Origin: Rana temporaria
Lineage: Eukaryota > Chordata > Amphibia > Anura > Ranidae
Direction of reading: 5' to 3'
DNA: 64,000 nt
Assembly (NCBI RefSeq): GCF_905171775.1
Contig: NC_053489.1
Location: forward strand, 246,199,231-246,263,230
Position numbers and translations under genes: made by a program. Shown one piece after another: positions 46,170 through 57,085 of this stretch. Position 1 is the first letter of the stretch, and each line of letters starts with the position of its first letter. Below the pieces are notes generated by a model. It did no database searches, was not told the DNA's origin, and saw only the letters and a list, made by a program, of their open reading frames with translations.

Positions 46170-48690
46170 GATTTTTTATTTTTTTTGTTTAATCATAATT
46201 TATTAAAAAAAAATTGAATTTACACACAGATTATACTTATAGCACATAGAAAACATAATCGTGTAAATGTAACAATTTTAAGATTGGATTATTCCCAAAA
46301 CATTACCCAGGATCTTGCTCCCTATTGCATGACCGCTAGATAGAAAGAGAAACAAAGATACAGAACACGTGGTCCTGAAACACACAAAAAAAAAGAAAAG
46401 AAAAAGGACATAAACAACTACAAACAGATACAAACCTAGACATACATACACATTCCTCTGGGAAGTCCCCTCCCGACTCTCTACCACACCATGCCATGCC
46501 TACCCAGCCCAGTCAAATCCAGATCCTACTCATTTTCACAAATAAAATCTCAGGATGTCCGAGTTTAAGAACTCAATCCAAGGTGACCACATTTCCATAA
46601 ACTTATGATAGTGTCCCTGATTGCTTGCTGATATTTCCTCCATTCTTTTTATTGAATAGTGGGGGCAACTCTTGTATTCCAATATCTGGGTATAATTATT
46701 CGCGCGGCAGATATTAGATTAGGAAACAATCCTTTTGTAACCTCTCGGAGAGCCCCAGGATACATGGATAGTAAGGGCATTTGTGGAGATTTATGATACG
46801 ATGCATCGGTGATACAGGAGCAGATCTGGAATACAGAATCCCAAAATTCTTTAATCTGAGGACATGTCCAGTTGTCCACCAAATATGGATCATTGTACCC
46901 ACATCTCCTCCACATCATCAGCATTCCCTAGGATAAATCTGGGAAATTCTGTGTAACCTCGCTGGACATCTATACCATCTAGTTAATATTTTATAATTAT
47001 TTTCTTGTATAAAAGCCATGGAGCTAGATTTAAAAGTTAACAGATAAGCTTTCTTCCATTCTTCTACAGGAATCGAATGGCCCAATTCTCTCTCCCAATC
47101 TCTAATGTAATATGGGATAATTGGGGTAGCTTGTGACAGAAGTATATCATACATTGTGGAGATGGTGCTAGAACAACCTGTGCCCCATTACACAGGGACT
47201 CAAACAGTGTTAAGTCCCTGTGTAATAGAGTGATTTTAGTTAGATAACTGTAGTAATGTTGAAGCTGAAGATAATGAAACCACTGACCAGCATATCTGCG
47301 TTCATTGTTCATTATCACGTTAGGTGGCTGGAGTCCTTTTGATGACAAAGCTTGTATAATCGGAGAGGGAGTCTTCCTTATCCATTTTAGAAACCTATCT
47401 GATAACAAAGCAGGTGGAAAATCTGGGTTACCCATTATTGAGGTTAATGGACCTGGTATTGAAGAAACATCCCACCTTCTTACCATGCTATCCCAGACTT
47501 TTAATAATAACTGGGTAAGAGGTGGAAGTGTTTGGTCCGAAAGACACAGTTTCGGTGAAATCCACGGGAGAGAGACCAACGGGAGCTCTATTATTTGCTG
47601 TTCTATGGCTTCCCATAGGTTGTACTCCCACAGTGGAACCAATCCAGTATTCTAGCCAGTAGTGAGGCTATATAATATAGTTCCATCTGTGGTAATCCTG
47701 CTCCCCCCTCTGTCCTCCGCTTTACCAGAATGTCATATTACAATCTTGCCGATTTATTCCACCAGAGATAGCGAATTAAGCTCGATCTTAAGACCCCCTT
47801 CACACTGAGGGCGTATTGCAGGCGCTATAGCATTAAAAATTGCGCCTGCAATCCGCCCTCAAACAGCCGCTCCATTGTCTCCAGTGTGAAAGCCAGAGGG
47901 ATTTTACACTGGAGCGTTGCGCTAGCAGGACAGTAAAAAAAGTCCTGCTAGCCGCATCTTTGGAGCGGTGAAGGAGTGGTGTGTTTACCACTCCTCCACT
48001 GCTGCTGCCTATTGAAATTAATGGGACAGCGCAGCTATACCACCCGCAATGCGCTGCTTCAGCGGGCGTTTTTTAACCCTTTCTCAGCTAGCAGGGGTTA
48101 AAAGCGCCCCGCTAGCGGCCGAAATGCAGCGCAAATCCGCCCATAGCATCAGCGGTAAAAATCTTGTATATTGCCATTCTCCCTAGACATGAGTGTTTCC
48201 TTTTGGCCAAAAGCTGCAGTCTATTAATTGTAGAATTAAGTAAAGGGAGATAATTAAACTCATACATTCTTTCTTCTAACGCGGTAATATTCACTTCTAA
48301 ATAATTAAGAGCTTGTGATTCCCACTGAAGGGGGAAGTTATTTTCTAGCATTTCTTTATCCATTACTGATAGCGTAATATTGATACATCAAGATTTTGCA
48401 ATGTTTACTTAAAAATTGCTATAAAGGCCAAATTGTTCCAATTCCTAGAGAATATTTGGGAAGGCTATTATTGGATTGGAGTTATTGCCCACATAAACCC
48501 CCTGAATTGAACAATTTGATCAAAGAGCAACCGCCAGATGTTCCATTGCAAGGATATACAAATATGGTGATAGTGGACAACCCTGGCGAGTCCCATTCGA
48601 GATTTCAACAGGTGAGGATAATGTCCCGTTAACCTTCATTCTAGTTAGAATATTTCTTAGCCCAATTCCTTTTTCTGCATTAAGCTAAAA
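46170..48690 (-). pseudogene. L1-like LINE, 5'-truncated ORF2 remnant
   Basis: Read on the minus strand from about 48690. RT blocks come first (SPVEISNGTRQGCPLSPYLY and ILAMEHLAVAL at 48620-48520), followed by the thumb-like YLPLLNSTINRLQLLAKRKH with CLGRMAIYKIF (48270-48160). The C-terminal region then has HSIPVEEWKKAYLLTFKSS, ILTRWYRCPARLHRISQIYP (46990-46940) and the cysteine motif MWRRCGYNDPYLVDNWTCPQ (46910-46860). This block order is that of L1-type ORF2 C-termini. The 3' end is marked on the plus strand by gattttttattttttttg at about 46169, the complement of an A-rich tail. Stops, frameshifts and a MITE insertion at 47791-48152 break it. It is distinct in sequence from the 38.5-kb LINE. 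Confidence 0.87.
47791..48152 (+). mobile_element. PIF/Harbinger-like MITE inside the LINE
   Basis: Begins gacccccttcacactgaggg after ttaa, the TNA-type context of this MITE group. It contains complementary blocks gcgcctgcaatccgcc and gcgtattgcaggcgc, and gctagcaggacag against tcctgctagcc. It interrupts the LINE RT coding sequence. The right end lacks the matching terminus, so the copy looks truncated near 48152. Confidence 0.65.
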
Positions 48691-49129
48691 AAAACTACCC
48701 CCCAGCGTTCCCCCATACCTCCTCCACCATTCTACCTTATCTGAGCCTGATCTCGATCCAGCAATGTACACAAGAGCTGAGGCTTTCTTGGCTTTCAGAT
48801 CTCCCTCCTCATTGGCTACAACTGCTGTCAATCATAGCCAGTGAGGAGGGAATGGGGGGCAGGGCCAAGCTGTTCTCTGAGTGTCAATGGACACACAGAG
48901 CGGGGCTTGGGAGTGAGCATGCAAAAGTGCCCTCATAGCAAACTTCTTGTTTGGCTCACTTGGCAGAGGGAAGAAGCCACAAGCACCAGTGGGGGACCCG
49001 AGAAGAGGGGAATCGGGGCTCCTCTGTGCAAAACCTTGTGTGCTGTTGTAATTAAAAAAAAAAAACATTTACAATCACTGGGGACACCCTAGGATTTTCT
49101 CACTTTGGATGGATTTTCTCTCACTTCCT
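48691..49129. repeat. Repeat-like block with opposed ccaat motifs
   Basis: Contains ctcctcattggctac and atagccagtgaggaggg, an inverted pair around 48810-48850, and a poly-A run at 49052-49064. I recognise the style as a ranid dispersed repeat but cannot define its ends. The frames on both strands here are artefacts. Confidence 0.4.
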
Positions 49130-49257
49130 GTTTTGGCTATAAGACAGGAAGTGAAGTGAAATCTCCCCAATGGGGCAGAGATGGCAAAAAAATTTAGGTT
49201 ATAACCTTCCCAAAATGAAAAAATATTGCATTTAGCTACACTTTAAGGATCAATTAG
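49130..49257 (-). repeat. Fragment of the 58957-61391 MITE family
   Basis: The sequence cttcctgttttggctata, agacaggaagtgaagtga and ccccaatggggcagag, ending atttagctacactttaa, matches the cacttcctgtcccatag/gaggaaatctc part and the terminal gttacactttaa of that family. Confidence 0.6.
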
Positions 49258-49771
49258 CACTCAGAACTTTATATGTACAGTATTCCTATAGTAAATGCAT
49301 TTGTTTGACAATATACACTTTGTACTGGTGCAAAAAGAGAGCTGAAAGTCCATAAGCTTAAAAGTCCATGAAACATCCATGGGAAGGGTTTATGCACACA
49401 TATATATGTGTCTAACACGGATATGGTTGGTGGCAGCTATCCTCTGAGTATAGCCAGCTCTGTTGAAAACAAGAAGGAGGAGAAAAGTGAAGCGCCACCT
49501 CAGTGTAGAGATTAAAACATGCTTTATTAGCAGAAGGAATAGGAACACTTACAGGATAAAAGCAGTTATGGCTAGGCAGGCAGAGAAAAGCCTATTATCT
49601 GCCTGCCTAGCCCCCCCTCCCCTCGTATCCGATTCTGGTGACATAATTTCCGCCCGTTTCAGCCGTGTTCCACGCTGGTTGTGATTTCTGCTTCCTGGCG
49701 GCCACAGGGTGCACAGAAGACTCTTTATTCATCTACACAGCCTGGGAAATGACAGTGAACCTGAAAGGACG
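49258..49771. other. Intergenic, with one strong hairpin
   Basis: No gene recognised. gctaggcaggcag at 49571-49583 and its perfect complement ctgcctgcctagc at about 49599-49611 form a 13-bp stem with a loop of about 15 bases. Confidence 0.5.
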
Positions 49772-49775
49772 CTAA

Positions 49776-50100
49776 GGCCTCGTACACACGACCGACAAGA
49801 CCAAATGTTGTCGTTCTCAAGCACAGTGACGTACAACACGTACGACGGCACTATAAAGGGGAAGTTCGATTCCACTGGCCAAACCCTTGGGGCTGCTTTT
49901 GCTAATCTTGTGTTACCGCGTGTTATTAAAAGTTTAGTGAGAGACTATTTGTGATTTTCAGTCTGTTACAGCATGACGAATGTGCTATCTCCATTACGAA
50001 CGCTACTTTTACCGAAGGTGCGCTCCCGTCTCATACTTTATTCTGAGTGTCAGTTAAAGCGACGCAGTGCCGAATCGCAAAAAGTACTCTGGTCTTTGAC
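49776..50100 (+). mobile_element. PIF/Harbinger-like MITE fragment
   Basis: Starts ggcctcgtacacacgaccg after TAA at 49773-49775, closely like the terminus at 55126. No matching right end (cggtcgtgtgtacgaggcc) is seen in the next kilobase, so the copy is truncated. The following 50105-50250 has the gaaccgaggtgttcagccc plus atccct module that also accompanies foldback copy 1. Confidence 0.6.
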
Positions 50101-50604
50101 CAGCAATATGGTACGGGGGTTAAGTGGTTAAAATGAGCACTTTTGATTTTTCATGTGCGTGTCCCATAGAATTTAATAGGGTTTGCATGTTCGCATAAAA
50201 TTATTGTCTGTTCGCGTGTTCTGGTGCGAACCGAGGTGTTCAGCCCATCCCTATTGATACAGAGACCTCTACAAGGATTGGCACTAATACCATCACAAAA
50301 CATGAAATAGGTTTAGTTGTACTGCAAAAATATCACATCATCTTGCAATGAGGACTTTTAATTATACACACATCATTATATGTACTGATGATAGAGGACA
50401 TTTATCCAATTACCTTTTAAAACACATCATAAAATTGTGCACATATCACTGTCCATCCAATGTGTTTCCTGGAACACCTAATTCATCATAAATTGACATA
50501 CAAATTTAGGCTTGGTCCCCTATATTAAGGAGTAGACATAAGGTCCCAGCAGTCTGCAGATAGGCAGGGAAAATAGATGGAAATAGACCCTTATCCTTGA
50601 TGAG

Positions 50605-51314
50605 AATCTGGTATGGATGTCAAAGGGGACCTCATGCAAAAAACAGCATTGGAACTCTCAATAATAAATGGGAACCCCATGCAAAAAAAGAAAACACATC
50701 GGACCCTTATCCAATAGCTCCCCATGTTGATGAGCTCAAGGGCTTCTTCTCCACAATCCTGGTGCAGTGGTTGTGGGGGTTTGCAGGTGGTGGCTTATTG
50801 TAATTGTGTGCCCCTTTTAAATAATAAGGGGGCCTCCATACATAGTACCCCTACTCATTTACCAAAAAAGTAAAATAAACACAACACAGCTTTTCACAAG
50901 TCCTTTATTTAAAAAGTTCACAATATAAATCTAAAATCAAACACATAATCCATTGATGCAGATCCATGTCAATCATAGCCCACAGACCCACCAAAGGAAA
51001 AAAAAGTGCAATCCATGTACGTCATTTGCTTACTGCAAATGGCTGCTCCAGGTCCCAGTCACTAAATGTATACAATGGGGTGGGTCTACTAGGTGAAGTC
51101 ACTGACTAAATATGGACATTACAATATTTGGTCAATGACATCATGGGGATTCTAGACACCTGGTATCATTTAAAAGTGAGGGGGGGGGGCATTTTCCCCC
51201 TTTCCTGGTCTACCAAGTTGTATGCTTAGATGAGAGTCTGGTATGGATTTTGTGGAGACCCGACACTTTTTTTCTTGTGTTTTGCATGGAGTCCCCATTA
51301 AAATCTATATCAGA
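50605..51314. mobile_element. Large foldback element, copy 2 (opposite orientation)
   Basis: The left side has ctggtatggatgtcaaagg and the right side has ccccattaaaatctatatca. Inner pairs include gatgagctcaagggcttctt-type and tttgcatggagtccc against ggaccctatgcaaaa-like blocks (here ggacctcatgcaaaa). The centre holds cacaagtcctttatttaaa, the complement of the aataaaggacttgtc centre of copy 1. It is shorter (710 against 1048 bp) and more diverged between arms. Confidence 0.72.
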
Positions 51315-51579
51315 ACAGAAGGGTTTGGTATGATTACTGGGGGGAATCCCCATGCCGTATTTGCTCACAATCCCTGTCCCTTTGTTTACGTTGCACTGTC
51401 AGGCAGGAATCTCCAGTTGACAGCTGAATGGGTCAGGTAGGCCCATACTGCTGTCAGTTGGCATCCTAACAATCATCCAGAGGGGAAGCTGTCTACATTT
51501 TTTAATACATTTTTGTTTTTTGAAGGTCTTCAAGTTTCCAATGTTAAATTAACAGTCAGGTGCACCGTTTGCACAAATG
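51315..51579. other. Short intergenic stretch
   Basis: Nothing recognised besides a T-rich patch at about 51500-51520. Confidence 0.4.
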
Positions 51580-51818
51580 GGTCAATTTACTAAAGGTAAA
51601 TAGACTGTGCACTTCAAAACTAGTGCAGTTGCTCCAGAGCTTAGTAAATGAGGTCAGGCTTCACTTTGCAAAGAGTACCCAATCACGTGCAAGGAAAATA
51701 AACCAGCATTTTTGCTTGAACGTGATGGGATGATGGAAGTCAGCAGAGTTTCTACTCATTTACTAAGCTCTGGAGCAACTGCAAAGTGCACAGTCTATTT
51801 GCCTTTAGTAAATTAATC
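51580..51818. mobile_element. MITE with ttactaaaggcaaat-type ends
   Basis: Ends are aatttactaaaggtaaatag followed by actgtgcactt, and aagtgcacagtct (as gcaaagtgcacagtct) followed by atttgcctttagtaaatt. Inner pairs are ttgctccagagcttagtaaa and tttactaagctctggagcaa. A relative lies at 62363-62614. Confidence 0.82.
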
Positions 51819-52608
51819 TCAAAGTGTACATTTTAGGAATATGCATTAACAAACTGAAATGATGATGTGTAAAACAACTAGATTGTACTTCAAGGCAAGT
51901 GACCAATCAGACTGGGCATCAACACCTCCTTAGGAGTACCTATAAGTCACATTTAGGAATGGTAGTAATACTGCTACTAAACATATCACTTTCTGGTGCC
52001 ACCAGAAGTTGGACTCGGTCAAACACCAATTTAGTTTAGGTGCCAAGCTAAATTTGTTTACAAAGGTTTTTATTTGGAAGATCAAAAGTAAAATTGTGAT
52101 ACAGTGAAGGAGATAGTGAAGCTAAATTTGGCAGCTCAACCCAAGTTAGGCAACATTGTATGTTATATTGACAGCTGATTGACTGTAGAGTAATGTGAAT
52201 ACAAACACGTTTAATGTTGTTTTTTATTGAAACATTCATTTGTAATAAATGTAATATTTTAAACAAATGTGTTCAGCTAGATTTATGTTGATACATTAAA
52301 AGGATGGGGGTACAAAATTCTCAATCAATGTCTGGTTGACATGTTAATCCAATGGTTTTAATACTTCCTTGAACAATGGCCTGGGAGTTCTGACGTCACT
52401 CATTGACTCCTATTACTCATTCCAGGTTCTGGTTGGATAGAGAGTGTTTGGACCCAGGAGGGAAAGATTCACATATGCCTGCAGGCAGAGCCATATATAG
52501 ATATCACACTGCCCTGGGCACACTGGGGTTGATTTATTAAAACTGGAGGATGCAAAACCTGGTGCAGTAAAAACCCATCAGCTTCCAGTTTTTATTGTTT
52601 AAACTTAA
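51819..52608. other. Intergenic with a partial MITE
   Basis: From about 52527, ggttgatttattaaaactgg and later cagcttccagtttttatt match the 63002-63178 MITE. That element seems interrupted by 52609-53069 and continues as aaacaagctgaagttagatg (53075). The rest is unassigned. The frame at 52048-52266 (-) is AT-rich noise. Confidence 0.45.
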
Positions 52609-53069
52609 AGCGGTTGTATACCCTCTCTGCCCACTTGCACCTACAGGTAAGCCTACATTAAGGTTTACCTGTAGGTGCTTGCAATATCTCCTTAACCAAC
52701 ATGGTTAAGGAGATATTTGCAGGAAAGCGGGCACCGGTGTCTACGGCGCATGCGCGCTGTAGACAATGGGGCAGGTACCTGAATGGGAGCCTGCCGGAAA
52801 TGTGCGCATGTGCGGGGATTGTGCCGTTCCGCGCGCATGCACGGCAGTGACGTCATCGCCGCTCCAGCCAGTCACAGCGCCGGAGCGGTGATACCCGGAA
52901 GTCACTCCGGGGATGATGGCGGTGACAGAGGACGTGTCCGATGACCTCTGCGGGGGCTTCGATCTCAGGTAAGTAATTGATAATGAGCTAGTATGCTAGT
53001 CATAATAGCTCATTATGCCTTTGCCTTGCAGGGGTTTTTTTTACTCTTTATTTGGGGTATACAACCGTT
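52609..53069. mobile_element. TTAA-flanked MITE (Kolobok/T2-like)
   Basis: TTAA lies at 52605-52608 and 53070-53073. Ends are agcggttgtataccc and gggtatacaaccgtt. Strong internal hairpins are cacctacaggtaa against ttacctgtaggtg and aatatctccttaacca against tggttaaggagatatt. There is a CpG-rich middle with gcgcatgcgcgc. It carries tgacgtca and no coding frame. Confidence 0.85.
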
Positions 53070-53152
53070 TTAATTAAACAAGCTGAAGTTAGATGCTGAG
53101 CTAGAGCTGCATCAGACTCCTACATCAAGTAACCCTTTGGATCTCACGTTAA

Positions 53153-53645
53153 AGGGGTTGTAAAGACAAAAATATTTTCCTCATAAATTAAAGTCTGACA
53201 GTAGTTGATAAAGTAAAAAGTAATATTTTGCATTATAACTAGTTTGATACCTGTTGAAATTGAGCCGTTTTATTCACCTCCAGCACTCCTGAATCGATAT
53301 TCTCACTGACTTCCTGATTTGCGGTGCACATTCATTCTTGCTACATCACGGCCTAATGGGAACTACAGTTCCCATTAGGCTTAGCCTCCATGCCTGTAAG
53401 GGATAAGAGAGCATCTTCACGCAGGGCTGTAGTCATAGGGAACGGGTGAACACATTCTGCTTTCCACCATGCAAAACGGCTCAGATGATGGTGGAAAGCA
53501 AGAAGAGGAGTGACAGGAAATCGCATTTTCAAACCTGGATTACTGTATTTTGGAGATCAAAAGGAAAAACGAGGTAAGTGATATTAAAATGCTCTAGCTT
53601 ACAGCAATCAATTGATCTAATAAAAAACGAACCTTTAGTGTTCCT
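53153..53645. mobile_element. T2-type (Kolobok) MITE next to OR gene 3
   Basis: TTAA lies at 53149-53152 and 53646-53649. The external ends are TTAAAGGGG and, on the complement, TTAAAGGAA, both fitting the TTAAAGGRR consensus of frog T2 MITEs. It has an internal hairpin, cctaatgggaactac against gttcccattagg. It lies 120 bases beyond the OR3 stop codon and so probably within its 3' untranslated region. On the minus strand an AATAAA (plus-strand tttatt at about 53268) lies inside it. Confidence 0.88.
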
Positions 53646-53768
53646 TTAAGCTTTCTGCAAATCTGTAGTGAATGTAAAAAAAAGAGAACGAAAAATAGCT
53701 AACACCAAAAATGACTGATTCTTGTAAGGCAAGCAGAGTCAATAACAACAAGCAGTTGACTTTTCAAA

Positions 53769-54701
53769 TCAGTTCCTGTAGACAAGTTTCTCAATGGCTG
53801 TTTTCACCTCCCTGTTCCTTAAGCAGTAAATAATTGGGTTGAGAAAGGGTGTCACCACTGTGTAGACAACAGAGACCATTTTGTTAGAATTAATAGACTG
53901 AGCCTTACTTGGTCTAGCATACATAAAAAGAGTGGTTGAATAAAGCATGATGACGACAACCAGATGGGAGCCACAAGTCGAAAATGCTTTTTCACGTCCA
54001 GTTGAATTTCGAATTTGAAGTATAGCAGATAATATACACAAATAAGAGAGGCACGTGAGTAAAAGTGGCACCAAAAGAATAACCAGAGCAAGAATAAAGT
54101 CTACAAGTTCTGTTAATTTCATATCTGTGCATGAAAGATTAAGTATAGGTGACACATCACAATAAAAATGGTTGATGATTACTGAATGGCAAAATGTTAG
54201 CTGAGAGATAAAATACATTTTTAGAAGAGATATAGCCAAACCAATGAGCCAAGTAAAAAGAGCTAGAATAAAGCAGAGGTGCCAGTTCATTATAGTCAGG
54301 TAATGTAAAGGGTTGCAGATTGCCACATATCGATCAAATGCCATAACAGTTAATAAAACACACTCCGTGCAGCCCAGATAAAGGAAGAAAAAAAGCTGGG
54401 ACATGCAACCAACATATGAAATCTTATTATTTCCATTCAGAAATATGGACAGTAATTTTGGGACAGTGACTGTCACATACCATGTCTCAAGAAAGGACAA
54501 ATTCCCCAGAAAAAAATACATTGGTTTATGTAATTTGGGACTGTAGCATATTGTTATGATAATAAAAAGGTTTTCTACAATGGTCAAAATATACATGAAA
54601 AGAAATATGAAGAAAAATAGCACCTGGACAGGAGGGGAACCGGGGAATCCTAAAATAATAAAGGTACTGATGACATTTGTAAAATTTCCCTTCACTTCCA
54701 T
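53769..54701 (-). CDS. Olfactory receptor, class II OR6-like, intact (OR gene 3)
   Basis: A seven-helix odorant receptor with 310 codons and no interruption. It has NFT glycosylation at 6-8, LTIVENLFIIIT in TM1 with VEN in place of LGN, PMYFFLGNLSFLETWYVTVT at 60-79, Cys99 and Cys181, MAFDRYVAIC at 120-129, the TM6 start KAFSTCGSHL at 238-247, and PFLNPIIYCLRN at 285-296. It aligns with OR gene 2 without gaps to about residue 305 and shares CTECVLLTVMA and NSNK(L/M)VSV, so the two are tandem paralogues about 25 kb apart on one strand. ATG at 54701 is used. The frame reaches two codons further only through a TTG. An acceptor-like ctctttcag lies 15-25 bases upstream (about 54717-54727). The tail is of normal length, unlike gene 2. 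Ligand unknown. Confidence 0.96.
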   Translation of the reverse strand: MEVKGNFTNVISTFIILGFPGSPPVQVLFFFIFLFMYILTIVENLFIIITICYSPKLHKPMYFFLGNLSFLETWYVTVTVPKLLSIFLNGNNKISYVGCMSQLFFFLYLGCTECVLLTVMAFDRYVAICNPLHYLTIMNWHLCFILALFTWLIGLAISLLKMYFISQLTFCHSVIINHFYCDVSPILNLSCTDMKLTELVDFILALVILLVPLLLTCLSYLCILSAILQIRNSTGREKAFSTCGSHLVVVIMLYSTTLFMYARPSKAQSINSNKMVSVVYTVVTPFLNPIIYCLRNREVKTAIEKLVYRN

Positions 54702-54920
54702 CTCCAAAGATATCGTCTGAAAGAGTGTAGATTCAATCAGGATTCAGTATCCGCATAGCTAAGACTGAGGAAAATTACAGTCTTTTTAAAGAACATGTAA
54801 AACCAAGGCTTTTTTTGTACAGTGCTTCCTAATTTTTTATTCGTTTGCATATTTGTCACAGATCATCTAACAAGTTTTAATACTATAAAAAGATAACCTG
54901 AGTAAATACAAAATGCATTT
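54702..54920. other. 5' flank of OR gene 3
   Basis: Contains the acceptor-like ctacactctttcag on the minus strand (about 54717-54730). Untranslated exons and promoter were not identified. Confidence 0.5.
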
Positions 54921-55125
54921 TGAGCCCTGGTTCACACTGGTGCGTTTTGACATGCGATTTGACATGTCAAATCGCATGTCAAATCGGCAGCATCAAATCG
55001 CTGGCAATGGCTCCGTCCTAATTGGTGTGACGCAGCATCTGCAGCACTGCACCGATTTCAAAAAGTAGTTTCTGTAACTCAAACTGCACAGATGTCTCTG
55101 TATTCGCAGCCGAAATCGGGACTAA

Positions 55126-56731
55126 GGCCGCGTACACACGGTCGGTCCAAACCGATGAAAACGGCCTTAAGTCCAGTTTCATCGGTCAAATCCGACCGTG
55201 TGTACGGCCCATCGGTCCGTTGTCCTTCAGTCCAAAATATTAAAACATGCCTTAACCCTTTCATGCCTATGCCTATGTATGACATTTGGTGTTTACAAGT
55301 TAAAATCCATATTTTTGGCTAGAAAATTACTTAGAACCCCCAAACATTATATATATATTTTTAGCAGAGAATCTAGAGAATAAAATGGCGATTGTTGCAA
55401 TATTTTATGTCATACGGTATTTGTGCGGCGGTGTTTTAAACACAACTTTTTGGGAAAAATTTACTTTCATGAATTTTAAAAAAATGAAAAAGTAAAATTA
55501 GCCCAATTTTTTTGCATAATGTGAAAGATGATGTTATGCCGAGTAAATAGATACCAAGCATGACACGCTTTATAATTGCACGCACTCGTGGAATGGCGAC
55601 AAACTACGGTAACTAAAAATCTCCATAGGCGACGCTTTAAACTTTTTTTACGGTTACCAGGTTAGAGTTACAGAGTAGGCCTAGTGCTATAATTATTGCT
55701 CTCGCTCTTACGATCGCGGCGATACCTCACATGTGTTATTTGAACACCGTTTTCATATGCGGGCGCGACTTCCGTATGCGCTTTCTTTGCTGCGCAAGCT
55801 CGCGGGGAGGGGGGCGCTTTAAAAATTTTTTTTTTTTTTTTCTTATTTATTTATTTATTTTTTCTAATATTAATTTTTTTTTTTTTTTAATTTTTATCAC
55901 TTTTATTGCTGTCACAAGGAATGTAAACATCCCTTGTGACAGCAATAGGTGGTGACAGGTACTCTTTATGGAGGGATCGGGGGTCTAAAAGACCCCCGAG
56001 CCCTCCTTTGCACTTCAAAGTATTCAGATCGCCGAAAACGGAGATTCAGAATACTGTGTACTTTTTTAAATCCGGCGCCATTGGCATCTGAGAAACCCGG
56101 AAGTGACGTCATGACGCCGCTTCCGTGGTTTCAATGCGGACACTGAATCAAAGCCGTTTACGGCTTTGTTTCAGAGCTCGCCGAGACGCTGGAGGCGCCG
56201 GATCGTGGATGGGAGGCCCGGTCAGAGCGGCGAGAGGCGGCGGGAGGGGGGGATGTCCCCTCCCGCTCCTCCGGCATAACAACCGAGCGGCTTTTAGCCG
56301 CATCGGTTGTTATGTTTGGAAAGCCGATCGCCCGCTCTAAACAACGGTACCGGGATGATGCCTGCGGCTGCAGGCATCATCCCGGTATAACCCCTGAAAG
56401 CCGAGGACGCATATATGCGTACGCTCGGCGTGAAAGGGTTAAAATCGAACCGATGGACCGCTGCCCGATCGGTCCAAACCAATGGTTAGTACAGAAAGCA
56501 TTGGTTCAAAACCCACGCATGCTCAGAATCAAGTCGACGCATGCTTGGAAGCATTGAACTTCGTTTTATTCAGCACGCCGCGTGTTTGACGTCACCGCGT
56601 TCTGACCCGAACGGTTTTTGGAACGATGGTGTGTACGCACATCAGACCATCAGGCCACTTCAGCGGTGAACCGATGGAAATGGCCCGTCGAACCATTCTC
56701 ATCGGTTTGGAATGACCGTGTGTACGCGGCC
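55126..56731. mobile_element. PIF/Harbinger-like MITE (middle layer)
   Basis: Ends are ggccgcgtacacacggtcgg and (complement of the right end) ggccgcgtacacacggtcat. Flanks are TAA (55123-55125) and TGA (56732-56734), matching at two of three bases. Its own inner repeats are ccaaaccgatgaaaacggcc and ccattctcatcggtttgg. It is split by the TTAA element 55256-56438. Confidence 0.83.
55256..56438. mobile_element. TTAA-flanked element (innermost layer), intact copy
   Basis: TTAA lies at 55252-55255 and 56439-56442. Ends are ccctttcatgcc and (complement) ccctttcacgcc, resembling piggyBac-type CCC termini. The 1183-bp interior includes aaaattacttagaaccccca, a GC-rich half with a near-perfect hairpin (gggatgatgcctgc against gcaggcatcatccc, 56352-56387) and T-rich runs at 55827-55890. 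No transposase. It is the reference copy for the pieces at 32040-32329 and 36470-44841. Confidence 0.87.
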
Positions 56732-57085
56732 TGACAAGCGGGAGTGAAATTGTGTGAGTTCAGCTGAACTCACACGGCTTCATTCCCGCAGCCCAGTATG
56801 AATTTGGGCTGAAAAGATGATTTCATTATTAAGGGGAAAAAACTGTCTACACCTGCCAGACCCTGTGTGAAAAAGTAATTGCCCCCTCCCTTGCGAAATT
56901 ATGAATGATTTGTGATTAACCATATTTTTTTGAAAGCTGAGTTAAATTTTACTTGCCACACCCAGGCTTGATTACTGCCAGACCTGTTGAATCAATAAAT
57001 CACTTAAATAGAAGTCTGGCAAAGTAAAGCATGCTAAAAGATTTCAAAAAGCAATAAACCAAGCTGCAATCTAAAGAAATTCAAG

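Larger units (their letters stand above)
54924..56809. mobile_element. PIF/Harbinger-like MITE (outer), TGA duplication, split by a nest
   Basis: TGA lies at 54921-54923 and 56810-56812. Ends are gccctggttcacactgg and (complement) gcccaaattcatactgg. It is the same family as 12575-12888, sharing cacagatgtct and the gcagc-gaaatcg block. It is about 280 bases once the insertion at 55126-56731 is discounted. Inner palindromes are gacatgcgatttgacatgtc and ttcagctgaa. Confidence 0.83.
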
